From assembly GCA_015179025.1 (NCBI GenBank), contig WHUX01000119.1:1-64000 (forward strand): DNA of 64,000 bases, given 5' to 3'. Positions 12,215 through 25,146 of this stretch are shown piece by piece (positions within the stretch are counted from its first letter, which is position 1; every line of letters starts with the position of its first letter). The stretch comes from Terfezia claveryi. Its lineage: Eukaryota; Ascomycota; Pezizomycetes; Pezizales; Pezizaceae. The notes beneath the pieces are model-generated. The model was not told where the DNA came from and ran no database searches. It saw only the letters and a program-made list of their open reading frames with translations. Position numbers and translations under genes: made by a program.

Positions 12215-14050
12215 CTATCTTCCCTTTAGGCTAGAGCTTCAGTGACTAAAAGGTCTAGATACAACAACTGGTAAAATCAATATAGGAAATAACAATAAAG
12301 GTAAGAATAAAAACCCTAACTTCAAATAATAATAAGAATAAGAGTTGGATAGGTCCTGCCATATAATTCTCAAAAGGTATGATATCATTGGACTAAGTAA
12401 GGCTTCCTTAGGTATTACTAGTAGAATAGGGTGACTAAATCCTATATATTCTTTAAGTCCTCTATAGGTTGTCAAGTAGCCTCCTTATTCCCTAACTATT
12501 TAACCTTATACTGGACCTAGTTATAATACTTCCTAGAATCTAGTACTTCTTTGACTTCTTACTCCTCTTCTCCTGCAATTACTATAGAAAGAAGTAAAAA
12601 ATATCTTTGATCTAAGAGAGGATCATCTATGGCTGGCTTGATCTCAGAAATATAAATAACAGGGTAGTACTTAATATTCTTAAAGAACTTCAGCTAATAA
12701 GTATAAGTATTGACATTAGCTAATACTTCATAAGGTCCTAGAAACTTTTAGTCTAGCTTTTAGGATAGTTATTTAGTCTTGAACTGATGGCTAGAGAGCT
12801 ACACTTAGTCTCTAAGTTGATATTTGGAGGCTGACAATCTTACTCTATTGGTATACTCTACCTGTTGAGTCTAGACATATAATATTTGAGTCTTTAGAGT
12901 GGAGTAGAGGTTAGTAATCTCTATAGTTAAGCCTTTAGCTAGGATGTTTTCTTTTACTTTTTCTAGTAGTACTAGTAAATTGACAAACTAAGGGTGTCAC
13001 CTATAGTTGATTAAGAATGGGGAGCTTTTCAAGGTTTCTAAGAAGTAGTTATTAGTAGCAAATTCATAGGTAGCTAGTAGGAATACTCAGTTATCTTACT
13101 GGTAGTTGGTATAAGCCTTTAGGTATTGTTCTATAATAGTATTTATATGTTCAGACTAGCTGTTTATTAGTAGATAGTATACTATAGATAGGTATACTTT
13201 AATACCTAAGAGTTCATAGAAGATCTACTAGAATTCTAAAGTAAACTGAGGGCCCTAGTCTAATACAATTGATATAGGTAATCCAAAGTATTAGAAGACA
13301 TTATTTAAGTAAAGAATAGCTAGCTCAAGGGCCAAGCAAGTATCTTGACAGAGTACTATATACTACATTTTAGTTAGCTAGTCTACTACTATTAAGATAG
13401 TATTAAATCCTAAGTCCTTAGGTAGCCTAGTCACAAAATCTATAGTTAAGTATTACCAGGACTTGTCTGGGATCTCTAGGGGCTTCAAAGTTCAATAGGG
13501 GGCATAGAAGGTAGACTTTGATCTTTTATAGGTATAGTAGTTCTATATATACCTTTTTATATCCTTCTGCTAATCGATTTAGGTATACTCCCTAGAAAGT
13601 AGCTCTAGAGTCTTAGCTACTCTAGAGTGGCTAGTAGCTAAAGTATTATAGTATTTTTTAATTAAGCTAAGATGCAAGTTCCCTTTCAGTATATAGAGCC
13701 AGTCTAAGTAGTATAGAAGACTATCCTAGATGGTACACTCAGCTAGAGAAATCTTGATATGACAGTATTATTCAGATTCTACTACAACAACTATTTCCTT
13801 AACTAAGGAGTCCTCTATATATGCCTATCATACCTACCAAAGAAGGTCTACTCTGAGGTCTGGTCTATTTTCCACATTAGTATTGGCATTAGTATTAGCA
13901 TCAGTATTAGCAAAGGTATTAGTTATGAGGTTAAGATTTCCAGATTTCAATACTACCTGATTTTAGTACTTTAGCCTTTTATCCTCTCTTTTAGGGAGAT
14001 CTTCTAATTTTTTAGTTAGTGTATTTAGCTTACTTTCTGCCTTTCTAGAC
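12215..14050 (-). pseudogene. B-3 integrase and chromodomain, RIP-mutated
   Basis: The minus strand aligns with the integrase region of B-1 (29828-31500) and B-2 (32854-34339, 43968-44071, 56779-56980). The part at 13700-13870 is useful because it is uninterrupted: it shows that the B-2 pieces on either side of element C and of the hAT element are adjacent in an intact copy. It would encode the DDE integrase that joins cDNA to the genome. Dense TAG/TAA stops and almost complete CA to TA change make it dead. Confidence 0.7.
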
Positions 14051-15430
14051 TAATATCTGATCTTAAAGTTAAAATAAGATAAAAACTCTGACCACTTAGC
14101 CTGCCAGTAGTTTAATTACTTAATAGTTATAAAGTATTCCAAGTTCTTGTAGTTGGAGAAGACCTTGAGAATCCCCTTTACTAACTTTAAATACAGCCTC
14201 CATTCCTCAAATACTTATATAATAGCTATTAATTCTTTATTATAGATCTTATAATTATATTTTACTGAGGAATACTTCTAGAAAAAAATAGGCCACTGAG
14301 TGAAGAATCTTATTGTCATTATTTTGGAACAATATTTCTGTAGAAACATAGTCAGAGGCATTTATTTTTATAATGTACTTACTATTGGAGTCAAAATAGA
14401 CTAGGATTAGAGCTAAGCAGAAGACTTCTTTGAGCTTTTTGAAGGCAAATTGGACTTCTAAGCTCTATTAAAAGTACTATCTTTTGTCTATCCTTTTTAT
14501 CTATATCAATACTATGAAGAATACTATAATCTTCAAGTATCCTAGAATAAACTAATAGTAGAAGTTAGTAAATCTCAGGAAGACCTATATATCTTTAAGG
14601 TTAGCTAAAGTTTCCTACTTTTGAATTATAGTAACCTTTACAAAGTCTATCTAGATACCTTCTATAGTAATAATTAGTCTCAGATACTTAACCTTCTATA
14701 TATGGAACTTGTATTTTTCTAGCTTTAAATATAACTTAGCTCTCTCTAGCTTCTCCAATACTTGTCAGATATAGATCTTATATTCTACTAGAGTATTCAA
14801 GTAAATAAAGATATTGTCTAGGTAAGCAGTATAAAATACATCCAGAATATCTTACAGAGTGTTATTAATAAAGTGCTGGAAGGAAGTGGAAGCATTGGTT
14901 AGGCTGAAAGGTATTATATTGTACTTAAAATAGCTATATTACATTTAAAAGGCAGTTTTCTACTTCTCCCTCTTAGCAATTCATACCAAGTTGTAGACCT
15001 CTCTCAGATCTAATTTAGTAAACTATTTAGCCTTGGAGAGCCTAGCTAATATCTTCTAGATCAGAGGCAAGAGGTACCTGTTTTTTATTATAATCCCATT
15101 CAGGCTATAATAATTTATGCATAACCTAAAGGAGCTATCTAATTTCTTTACAAATGATATAGGTGTACCTACTAGAGAGAAGCTATGATAGATAAAGCTT
15201 TTGTTAAGGTTTTCCTTTAAGTACTTCTTTAGGGCTTCTAATTCCAGTCAAAACATTCTATAGAGTAAGTCATAAGGGAGAGTTTTACCTTCTATCAGTG
15301 GAATCATATAGTTATATAGTTAGTGAAGTATAAGCTTCTCTACAGCCTTCTCTAAAAATAAGTTAATGAATTTATAGTATTTACCTAGAACTATAGACTT
15401 CTATTCCTCCCTTAACCTTGTTTTATTAAT
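14050..15430 (-). pseudogene. B-3 reverse transcriptase and RNase H, RIP-mutated
   Basis: The order on the minus strand is reverse transcriptase (15430 to about 14500) and RNase H (about 14400-14050). The catalytic YLDD motif near 14800-14825 reads YLDN, so one metal-binding aspartate has become asparagine by a G to A change. The intact form is kept in B-2. The segment corresponds to B-2 56980-58300. In a working element it copies the RNA genome into DNA. Many stops interrupt it. Confidence 0.7.
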
Positions 15431-15544
15431 TTCTAGATTCACTTTATATATAAAAAGGGTATGCACTTTCAGTTTGTATCTTTTAGTAAGGTAAGTGAAA
15501 GCCTTTGCCTTAATAAAGCTAATATTCAAGTGCGTTGGAAGAGG

Positions 15545-16285
15545 TTAAATATAAGGAATAGGGGGAATAGAAAGAACAGGAGGAGTAGGATAGTAGACAG
15601 TATTAATATATATAGGCTGGTATACTACCTGGGTTGAGTAGATTATCAGAGGGGATAGCATACATAGCTCTATAATAGTAACTTTTAGACCTCCACAACT
15701 TTTTCTGCAATAATGGCTATTAAATTGTAAGGTATAAGAGCTAAAATTGACTGACACATTATATATTTTGAGCTAGAAGATCCCAAGAACAATTAGATAT
15801 TTTAGTTTAGTCATGAACATTAGGAGGTCCTCTAAATGGTCTCTAATAGTACTAGGTAGACAAGTAGGGTAGGTAGTAGTTCTAGAAGAAATAGAGTGAC
15901 TATCAATAATATTAAGAAAGTAGGATGTCTTTAGCTTAAAGATTAGTATAGAGTTTTTACTAATAAAGGTCTAATTAATAAAGGCTATCTCTAAAGTACT
16001 ACAATCTATAAGAGCTGATATTACTACTATTTTACTATTGAATTTAATAGTTATTAGTACTATAAAATACTCACCAAACAAGCAAGATTTATCAATAGAT
16101 ATAGATGTAGGCAAAGAAAATATAGATAAAAATAAATAACTTATGATAGGTCCCTTACTAGTATTAGCAACTAGAGAAGGGACTTTGCTTTTCTCAACTC
16201 CTTTAGGGTTTTGGACATTATATATATAGCTAGAGAGCAATTCTTTCTTAAAATATAGGCTATAATAAAGTAATTCCCTTTTCAA
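15545..16285 (-). pseudogene. B-3 aspartic protease and spacer
   Basis: Two open minus-strand pieces remain. One, 15971-16285, reads PTSISIDKSCLFGEYFIVLIT and then ALIDCSTLEIAFIN, where younger copies have IDCxASGIAFID. The other, 15545-15757, reads VNFSSYTLQFNSHYC, the end of the protease fold. The family protease processes Gag-Pol. The glycine of the active site is lost and the frame is cut by stops between the pieces. Confidence 0.7.
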
Positions 16286-16289
16286 TATG

Positions 16290-17118
16290 CAATATATAAC
16301 TTATTATAGTAGTAATGTTCCCTATCTTCTTATATCAAGTGGGGCCTTTCTAATAATAAATTTATGGAAGTGGTACTACTAGCTACTAGAGATAGGTGAG
16401 CTGGTTTATTGGCTATAGCTTAGGTTTAAAGATTAGAGTTCTAAGGTCAAAGTTGTTACTAGAGATGCTGGACTCTAATAGAAGACTGATAGGTACTAGA
16501 GGCACTAGTCTAGACTATTAACCTAGCTAATTTTTCCTCTATTTTAGATACCTAATTAATATATTTATTGAGAGTCTTAATATCTAAAGATTATAGAAGA
16601 GCCTTTTTAAACTCAATATTAAGGTCTTCTTCGAATTGTTCCTACTTCACTTAATTATTCTACTCTACCTCTACTACTAATCTCAAAAATTTAGCTATAT
16701 ATATTAAGAGGTCATAACCTTTCTATTATAGTTCTTAGAGAATATAAATTACTATATTTATGGGATCTAGGTTTCCAAAAGTATAGTCAAAGATTGTAAA
16801 TAAAACAGTAATATTAAGTAGATTGAAGTAGTTATTGAGCATATAAGGTTAGACTTAGTCCAAAACTATACTGTCTAGTAGGTTATATATATAGGCTAAT
16901 TAGTACTGAATAGTAGAGAACTTTATAACATCTCTATTCAATTTGATCTTGATAGAATTTTTCTAGGCTTTTAGATGAGTCCTATTGCTATTAAACTTTA
17001 GTAGAGTAAGGAGATCTTAAGTCTTAGGTACTTAAGATACATAAGATACTAAAGCTATTTAGAATCCAATTATATCTAGGGCCCTATTAAGGGTTTAGAT
17101 AGTTCTTCTTTTATTAAC
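16290..17118 (-). pseudogene. B-3 gag, interrupted by B-4 LTR
   Basis: The minus strand matches the gag of B-1 and B-2, with the zinc-knuckle region near 16230-16330 and the capsid region up to 17118. Homology ends at 17118 where a plus-orientation LTR starts, so the 5' end of B-3 and its 5' LTR must lie beyond the right edge of this window. Heavily RIP-mutated. Confidence 0.65.
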
Positions 17119-17834
17119 TATTACAACCATGTTCTTAGTCTTGATTTGACACTCGAACAGGCTTATTCGGGTGTTGTACTATTTTGACACTCAAACAGGC
17201 TTGTTCAGATATCATTAATGGGTTATTGTTATTGTTGCTCTTGGCATTACCTGCAATGTAGAGAATGGGTTATTGTCATTATTGCCTTTGTCATTACCTG
17301 TGATCACAAGTGATGAGTTATCATTACCTTGTTTGGCTTCAGAGATAGGAATCTTAGGAAGCTTATTCCTTCCATTATTATAGCCTAGAATTATATATAC
17401 ATAGTCCCTGTCCCTTGTACTGTTATTGAATCCCTCTTCAACATCTTGTATACCCAATACAGGACCTTGGTTCCCCTACGCTAGTGTACTTTCTCTATAT
17501 ACCCCCCTTGTCCTATGAACAACTCCACAGCAATAGCTACCTCTATTCGATATATGTGGCAACTACTTCCATATGTCTCTTGCACCTTGCCCTTGTCCCC
17601 TATCCTAGCCTTCCCCTAGTTACACATATAGTATTTCTACATATGTCTTGTCCTAGCCTCTGCCTTCTAAATATCTTGCCTCCCATAATATCATTTGTAA
17701 CATCTATAACAGGTGTTTATAACAAGCCTAGTTTTCCTAGTCATATATGTAGTACTCCTACATATGTCTCATCTTGTTCCTGTCCTCACTCTAGCATACC
17801 CCTTGGTCGCCTTATCTCCAGAGCTATTATTACA
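17119..17834 (+). repeat. Family B 5' LTR of element B-4 (plus orientation)
   Basis: Read on the plus strand it begins TATTACAACC (decayed TGTCACAACC) and ends TTATTACA. At 716 bp it is the longest B LTR here, owing to repeats of TTGTCATTACCTG-like units at 17215-17330. Two copies of the shared palindrome (GACACTCGAACAGGC...) lie near 17150 and 17190. It is followed by CTATGT, the start of the primer-binding region (CTATGTTGG in B-2), which family A has split. Confidence 0.8.
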
Positions 17835-17840
17835 CTATGT

Positions 17841-18614
17841 TGTGGTGGGGAATAAGGAAGAGTAGGGAAAAGTTTGATTTTTTGAGTTTTTTTTAGTTTT
17901 TTTTATTATTTTATTTTCATTATTTATTTTATGGATTTTCGTTTGTCAAGTGATTTAGTTAGTGAAATGAATGGTATTGTTTTTAGTGATTTGCTTGTTA
18001 ATGCTGACACCCGAACAGATTTGTTCGAGTGTTAAATTAAAGAGGCTGATATGCTAGATAAGTAAGAGAATTGACAGTCGAACAGAGTTGTTCGGGTGTC
18101 AAATAAGCAAGAGATTTGACAGTCGAACAGAGTTGTTCGGGTGTTAAATAAGCAAGAGATTTGACAGTCAACAGAGTTGTTTGGGTATCAAATAAGCAAG
18201 AGATTTGACAGTCGAATAGAGTTGTTCGGGTGTCAATAAGGTGAAGAGAATGACAGTCGAACAGAATTGTTCGGGTGTCAGAATAAGGAAAGGTGAAGAA
18301 ATGACAGTCGAACAAGCTTGTTCGGGTGTCAAGCGAGATGGGTGTCAGTATGACAGTTAGTTCGAGGCAGAATTATGCAAAAGTTAGTCTTGTTGGTTGA
18401 TAATGATGTTATTGTAACGGAAAGCTGAAGGATACGGTCGTTATAGTATTTTTATGGAAAAATCGAAGAGAGCGAGAAGAACAGCGATTTTGTGATGTAC
18501 GATTCTACTTTTGTAATATCTCTATCTTTTCTTCTTTTCTAAGTTAGCAATACTATTGAAGCTCTCACCCGGTCCTTCAGTGCATATTCTTCCATTAGGA
18601 ACGAAGTGCCTTCA
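17841..18614 (+). repeat. Family A 5' LTR
   Basis: 774 bp. T-rich start (TTTTTTTAGTTTTTTTTATT), then from about 18000 to 18345 about seven tandem units of roughly 43 bp, each carrying the palindrome-like word GACAGTCGAACA-GAGT-TGTTCGGGTGTC. Just inside the LTR at 18615 is TTGGTCCCTTCGACC, a possible primer-binding site that was not matched to a tRNA. Confidence 0.85.
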
Positions 18615-18732
18615 GATTGGTCCCTTCGACCAGAGAGTTTATCACTAAATTGTTATTACTAAAAGGAAGAAAAAACAAGACAGAGAGTCCCAAAAACGAA
18701 GCAGAAATATATGAGGTCATAGGAATAGTTAG

Positions 18733-20480
18733 CGGGAAGCTAATCAAAATGTCGTAGGAAAAATAGGTGTGGATGATGATAGTATGGATGCTAATGGAAA
18801 TGTACAAAGACCTGAAGAGGATCTGGAACTTGAAAAAAGAGAGAAATTAAGAAAGAAGAACAAAGAACAAGAAAAAGGATCAAAGCGATTCTCGAAGACG
18901 ACAGAAAGAAGCGAATTTTTAGAATTGAATGACATAGTATCTAAGCTTAAGAGGCAAGTAAGAAATAGAAGGAGAGCAGAACAACTGACCAAGAGAATTC
19001 CTATACAAGTGTACAGTTCTCAATCCATAACCTATTCTTACAGTGAAAAGCTAGAAAAGGTTTTGACCAAAATTGACTCATTCTGGACAAAATGTCTCCT
19101 GAAGAAGAGGGAACCTATCATTAAGAACCTGGAGAAAGCTCAAAAGCGGCAGGGAAGCGAAAGGCGAGAGAAGGGAGAAATAGTCCTGCGGTACCTTGTG
19201 AAGTTCAAATTGCAACCTTAGGCCCAGTGGCTTTTTACCTTTACCTGGACAGCAGAGGGCACCTTATTTCGATGGAACAGATGTCTTTGATTTCCTTGCC
19301 AAATGGGATAATCTAATAGTTGAGTGGACAGAGGAGCAGAAGATAAAGAGAATTGTCCAATACTGTGAGAAATCAATTGGAAAATATTTCAAGGCAATTA
19401 GGTCGTACAAGGAGAACGATTGGGATAAATTCAAGAAGCAACTGTTGAAGGATTTCAGGGCCAGTGACTCAGATTGAAAAGGATCACGATAAAGGACTTG
19501 CGAAGGATAGTATCGGAAATGAGAAAGAAGGAAAATTCAAGTCCTGGCGACTACCGTTCATTCATCATCGAATATAGTGAATGATCAGAAATGTTATGGG
19601 AAAAAGAAGGTTGGATGAGTGGACTAGCATTATATTATTCTTGCGAGCCTTCAAAATTCTGCAGGAGATAAGATTTGCAAGAAGTTGAGATCGATCTAGA
19701 GAATCCTGACAACTCATAGATAAGTGGGAGGACGTCAACAGACTGTATTAGAATAGTCAGAGGATGAAGGGTGCAGATGACAAGGTTCTTTAGGGAAGAA
19801 GAAGATGAGACGGAATATGAAGAAACGGTACCTCAAGTCAAGATACTTAAGAATAATAGTAAGCACAAGGAGACGAATAAGGAAACCTCGAAAAAGCAGG
19901 AAAAGGCGGACCCTATGGATGAGATCGTCAACCAACTGAGAGATTTGAAGCTATAGCACTTAGAACTCAGCGAAGTGCTAAAGAGGAAGCAATCAAGCAG
20001 ATCTTGAGTTAGCAGAGCTCAAGAAATAGTCACAATAACTCCTAATTGCAACAACTGCAACAACTGTACAATCCCAATCAGTATGGACGAAGAGATTATC
20101 AATCCAATACAGGAAATCAAGGTGGGGGACAAAGGTTTCGAGGATGTTTTTGGGATGGTGGAATGCATAGAAGAGATAATGTAAGGACTTCCAGAAGGCA
20201 TCGAAAGAGGAGACGTATATTTCCGTGGAGCCTCTCTATTCTTAGGACAAGAAGGAATAAAGGGACAATTAGAGTGCCTTATCCAATGGTAGCTGAGGAT
20301 GGACAGGTAACTGAATGGCAGAAGGAATGGGTAGAGAAAGCGTTAAAGACTAAGGAATCAAAAATCGATTCGATTAAGTCTATTTCCAGCGCAATAACAC
20401 TACAAGAACAAAGGCCTAGTATGAAGACTGTAACCCATAAAGGAGAGGATACGAATGTGGGAAGATGAATGGGCAGCCAA
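18733..20480 (+). pseudogene. Family A gag
   Basis: An open frame of about 163 codons (18733-19221) is rich in lysine, arginine and glutamate (EKREKLRKKNKEQEKG). After a stop or shift the capsid part follows at about 19240-19490, with PYFDGTDVFDFLAKW, the usual start of the fungal gypsy capsid domain (FDG-D--DFL--Y/W). Further Lys/Glu-rich pieces run to about 19956 and 20046-20468. No clear CCHC zinc knuckle was seen. The family's Gag forms the virus-like particle. At least four frame breaks are present. Confidence 0.6.
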
Positions 20481-21420
20481 TGATCTATAAGCCAGTCAAA
20501 CATAAGGCGAATCTAGGAATATGAAGGAAGGAATTATTCCTAGAGAATCTCGAGAAGGAATGAAATTCTGGCCACCCAGTAATCCGAAGCCACCATCAAA
20601 TCAAAGGAACCACAAGAAGAACAGAAGGTGCAGGAGCCTACAATGGAAGATGAGATAATGAAGGATATAGAGGAGTTAAGAAGCTTGAATCTAAGAAGAA
20701 AAGGATTAAGGAGAAGCCGGAAGAAAAGAAGATCGAAGAAATAGAAGAAGTTAAGAATGTCCCTATTTGGATGCAGATAGGGAAAACTTAGACCTCGATA
20801 AAATTGCTCATAAGTTAATGAGTGGTGGAGGACTCAATCCAGAAGAGATCCTAGCAACAGCGGGCCAGAGTTAGTATAGCAGTGTATAGGAATCAAAGAG
20901 TTCTGCAATTATGGAAACGCAGCGTCACGTAGAGAAAAAGATGGATGCAGTAATATCATAGGTGTAAGGAATGAGTCAGATAGAGAGCTTACGCAGCGGC
21001 ATGTCCGGTGTGCATTGCAGCTCTAAATGATAATGCAGAATATATGTTGGAAATGCTAATTGATGGAGGATCCGAATTGAACTTAGTGAGGGAGGACATC
21101 GTTAAGAATAAATATACCAATTGACGTTAAAGTGAACTGGTCCATAGGGGGGCTATGGGACATAGTACATGGTGGTGGGAGTCTGCCACAAAGTTACAAT
21201 TACGATAGGAGGAGTGGTAACCAGTAGTCGTTTCTTCGTAATAGTGAACCTAACCCATGAAATCATACTTGGCAGACCTTAGGTAAGGTCTGTCAAGATG
21301 AAGGAAGATAATCGTGATGATAGAAATTGCTACATTACGGTTACGGGCATCAATGGAGATGAGGTTATGTTCTGCGCAGTACCAGCTAAGCATGGGAGGA
21401 ATAGAGAGAGGCAAGGTTTA
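20480..21420 (+). pseudogene. Family A gag-pol spacer and aspartic protease
   Basis: The protease core is readable near 20990-21110 as CPVCIAALNDNAEYMLE followed by MLIDGGSELNLV. The D-G-G-S block takes the place of the D-S/T-G catalytic motif, in the form common in this fungal group. The second conserved block, HEIILGRP, lies near 21255-21280. Frames shift between the two. In an intact element it cleaves the polyprotein. Confidence 0.6.
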
Positions 21421-21979
21421 TGACTCTAGAGGAAAACAAGAGAGTCAATGAGTAACTAGGAATCATTACCTTATGATAAGGCTGGAAAAAGAGGAGAAGA
21501 AGATGGAATCTGTTCTTGGCATTCCGGAAGATATTGTTAAGGATGTTGTGCATGATTTTGATTATAATACCTCAGGCATTAAGGAGAAGTTTGTTTTGAG
21601 TGGAAAGCAGTGCGTGAAAGTTATTGGAAAGGATCAGTCCCTGGCGTTATAGGCGAAATGGTCGAAGGAAAAGCAAGAAGGATATCATGGATTCAGACGT
21701 TATATAAGAAGAAAGCTGATAAGATAAGACCCATGAATAAGCCTCACGAGAATGGTACAAAACCTGCCAGAGATGAAAATTGGTGAAACAAACACATTGA
21801 ATGGGAACAATCACTGTTTGAGAGTCATGCCAAATCTGGCGAAGCTATTGAATCAAATATTAATTTATCCTCTATGAAAAGGGATAGATTATACCCAAAT
21901 TCTCAAGATTTCGAAGGGTTCGAGATTGACTTCAGAACTGTCAAGGATCTGAAAATTGGAGAAGGCATTACTGTGCAGG

Positions 21980-22760
21980 AAAAGGAATTTTGTTAGAGGT
22001 TTTGTTCAATCGAGAAGCAGCAATAGCGTTTGATTTCACATAGAAAGGATCTTCAGAGAGGAAGTCGAGCCTCCCACCGAATTCCAACCATTCCACATGA
22101 ACCATGGCAAGTACCAAGTTTTCGTATACCTAAAGTATTGATTCCGGAGGTCACGAAAATTTGCGAGGACAGAATTCAATGTGGAGCACTGGAACACAGT
22201 TTTGGGCCTTACAGAAATCTATAGTTTCTCTTAAAAGAAAAATGGAAAATACCAGCTAATTAATGTAGCAACTCACTTAAATGCGGTAACGCTAAAGATG
22301 CTTCGCTTCTACCAGCAGTTAACGAGTTTAGCGAAGAATTTTCTGGATATCCTCTAGTTTCCTTGATGGATTTGTTTTCTGGATACGATCAATGTGCTTT
22401 AGCACCAGAGTCTAGAGATTTAACTGCCTTCGTCACTCCTTTTGGGTTATTACACATGACGACCTTACTGCAAGGATATACGAATGGAGTCCAAGTTTTT
22501 GATTGAGTTATTAGGAAGGCCATTAGGGTGCAAATTGGGAAGAGACTAGCTGCTCTGTTTATAGACGATGTTGCGTCTAAAGCTAGTTCAAGAAGTTGGT
22601 ATAAGTTGGAGGATAGGACTTTCGCGGAGTTTTTCCCTGGCATTAGGCGATTTGTTTTAGAGGCTATTTATTCTATTGACTAGACTTAGCAGATCTTAAA
22701 GAGCAGGGGCAACCATTACTGGAGAGAAGAGTGAATTTTTGAAGGACGGACTAAAGATTG
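21980..22760 (+). pseudogene. Family A reverse transcriptase
   Basis: Recognisable blocks in plus-strand frames are PEVTKICEDRIQCGALE near 22140-22190; LMDLFSGYDQ near 22365-22395, equivalent to the DL--GYHQ motif; LTAFVTPFGLLHMTTL near 22420-22465; and FIDDV near 22560, the active-site YxDD in its F-I-D-D form. Two frame changes and a few stops separate them. It would copy element RNA into cDNA in the cytoplasmic particle. Confidence 0.7.
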
Positions 22761-23450
22761 TCTCCTTCATGTGTGGATCAGAAGGAAGGACTCCAGTGGA
22801 AGAGAAGATCAAAAGATAGTGGATTGGCCCCGTGTCGGAATGTAACAGAGATCAAGGCTTTTCTGGGAACTTGCGTTTATTACCAGATTTGGATAGAAAA
22901 ATTCACATGGATAGCGGAACCTTTGTATAAGCTCACAAGAAGTAAGGAAGTATTCACTGGGGGAAGAGCAAGAAGAAGCAATGGCAGAGCTCAAATTAAG
23001 ATTGACTAGTCCACTGCATTACGACAATAGATTATGAGCCCAATCGGGCAGAATTATTCTATCGGTTGATTCTTCATTACTAGAATGGGGAGCATACTGC
23101 AATAGGCCAGCCAGACAAGAAAAAAGAAGACATCGGCCAGATATGAGAACGGGGTCTGGAAAGGCGCAGAAAAAGGCTATGATTCAGGGAAATTGGAGTG
23201 CTGAGGACTGCTAAAGACACTGAAAAAGACACGAAATTACCTATATGGAGTACGATTTCTAGTTGAGATTGATGTAAATACACTAGTATATCAATTAAAT
23301 CAACCGGCATCAGACTTACCTGGATCAGTAGTCAATAGATGGCTTGTATGGATACGATTATTTGATTTTGAAGTAAAGCATGTGTCTGGAAAGAAGCATG
23401 AAGGACCAGATGGACTGTCTAGGAGGGAAAGAGGAAAGGATTGCCCGAGG
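22758..23450 (+). pseudogene. Family A reverse transcriptase connection and RNase H
   Basis: The frame at 22758-23009 gives TEIKAFLGTCVYYQIWIEKF and then IAEPLYKLTR, the usual connection block after the polymerase (FLG---YYR-FI---A-PL--LT). RNase H follows near 23045-23100 with LSVDSSLLEWGAY, the first aspartate block. The DGLSR-like end is seen near 23405 (KKHEGPDGLSRRE). Stops interrupt it. Confidence 0.65.
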
Positions 23451-24830
23451 AAATAGCTCCTGACAAATTCGACTGTACTCTTGATGCCAACTTGGATACT
23501 ATTAATGGAACACCTCTGAGATGTGGGATACCGGCACAAGCAATGGTTGTGGATGCGGAGTGGTATGAAGAAATCGTAGGATTCCTTACCACTATATGAA
23601 GACCACAAGAATATCGAATAAGGAGTATCGGAAATTAAGACACAGAGCGACGAAGTTCCTAATAAGGGATAGCTATCTTTATCGTCGCATGAAGCGGAAT
23701 CTTCCGCAGCAAAAGTCATCTGGGAAGCAGAGGAAGACAGACATCCTATAAGAATTGCATGACGAAAGCGAACATAGAGATGGAATGGAACATACTAGAA
23801 AGTAAGCTTAGATATTGGTGGAAAGCCTCTACACTGACGTAAAGACTATGTTCGGACATGTGATCAGTGTCAATGAAGAAACCTAACAATATGACGAAGA
23901 ACTTCACCCGACAATATATAGTGTAATGTGGAGAAAATTGGACTCGATATAATCCACATGCCAAGAGATGCAGGGTGCGGGTACATTGTTGCGATGAGGG
24001 ATGACCTTACGGATGGATGAAGCGAAAGGAATCAGAAAGGCAAATGCAAAGACAGTAGCAGCCTTCGTTTTGGAGTGATAGCTAGGTTCGGAGTACCGCA
24101 CAGATAGTGTACGATAACGGCTCGGAAAACAAAGGAAAGTGCAGGAGCTTTTGCAATAGTACAATATCGTGAATATAGCAATTGCTGCATACCATCTCAG
24201 TCTAATGTATTGTGAACGAGGACATCAACAGATTATTGATGGCTAGCTAAATTGGGCAAAAATTGGACAAAGAACTACCATTTGTTCTTTGGGCCGATCG
24301 TATCACTACTCGAGCATCAACGGGTTCCCACCATTTACGCTAGTATTCGGACAAGACTGTGTTTTACCCATTGAGCAACTGCGATTTCATGGGCAATGGT
24401 AGACTGGAATCGAGTACATACAAGAGAACAATTATTAGCAACTAGAACAAAGTAACTGGAAAGAAAAGAAGAAAACTTGAGAGCTGCTACTGAGAGATTG
24501 CCGAAAATCGTTTGCTGAATAAACAATTCTTTGACCAAAGAGGTGACAAAGAGTTGAAGATTTGAATATCGGTGATCTGGTCCTTCTCTATAATTCTGTA
24601 TTAACAAAGTAATGGTCTAGGAAGTTAGAGAACCGTTGGCTTGGCCCTTATAGAATTAAAGATTTGTGCAGGGATAGGGGTACCTACCTTCTGGAAGAGC
24701 TAGACGGTACCCAAATAAAGCTACTGTACCTGGAGGAAAGGCTGAAACGCTTCTACCCGCGAACAGGGGTCGACTGTAAAGAGTACGGACTATCACAAGA
24801 GGAAGTAGAGGAAATGGAACTGGATGAATA
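23450..24830 (+). pseudogene. Family A integrase
   Basis: The zinc-binding and core parts are scattered over several frames. The C-terminal region is the clearest: NGFPPFTLVFGQDCVLPIEQ near 24310-24375, the common 'G-SPF-L-YG' block, then DLNIGDLVLLYNS near 24560-24600 and RKLENRWLGPYRIK near 24620-24660, followed by GTYLLEELDGT and RLKRFYPR. No chromodomain is visible after it, unlike families B and C. About 300 bases after the stop (24831-25140) show no gene. Confidence 0.65.
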
Positions 24831-25146
24831 GGTGTAGTTAATATAGCATATTACAAATTTGCATATAGCATTATAGGGCAAGTCTAAGCATTGCAGAGTT
24901 TTTTAATGTGTTTTATCTTATTTAGTTTACCTTAATACATGGTTGAAGGAAATAGGAGTAATAAAGTGGAAAGCAAGAGCTAAGTCTTCCTTTTCTTTCC
25001 TCCTCAGATAACTACAAGATTAGTCTAGAACAACGAACAACAGCCTTCTTCAGTTTTCAGGAAAAAGTGAAACAACTTCGCCCATATTCACCATATATCT
25101 CTAGTCTTCTTATTACTACTTCTACTATTGCTTACTATACCCCACA

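Noticed and set aside
17215..17855. Open frames of 80 and 123 codons within 17215-17855
   Set aside because: They lie within a family B LTR. Similar frames recur at the other LTR copies (for example near 29530, 32283, 60147 and 63154), so they are LTR text and not genes.
18000..18345. Regular repeats with spacer-like text resembling a CRISPR array
   Set aside because: The units are contiguous ~43-bp tandem repeats with near-identical text between dyads, occur in both LTRs of a retrotransposon, and the genome is fungal.
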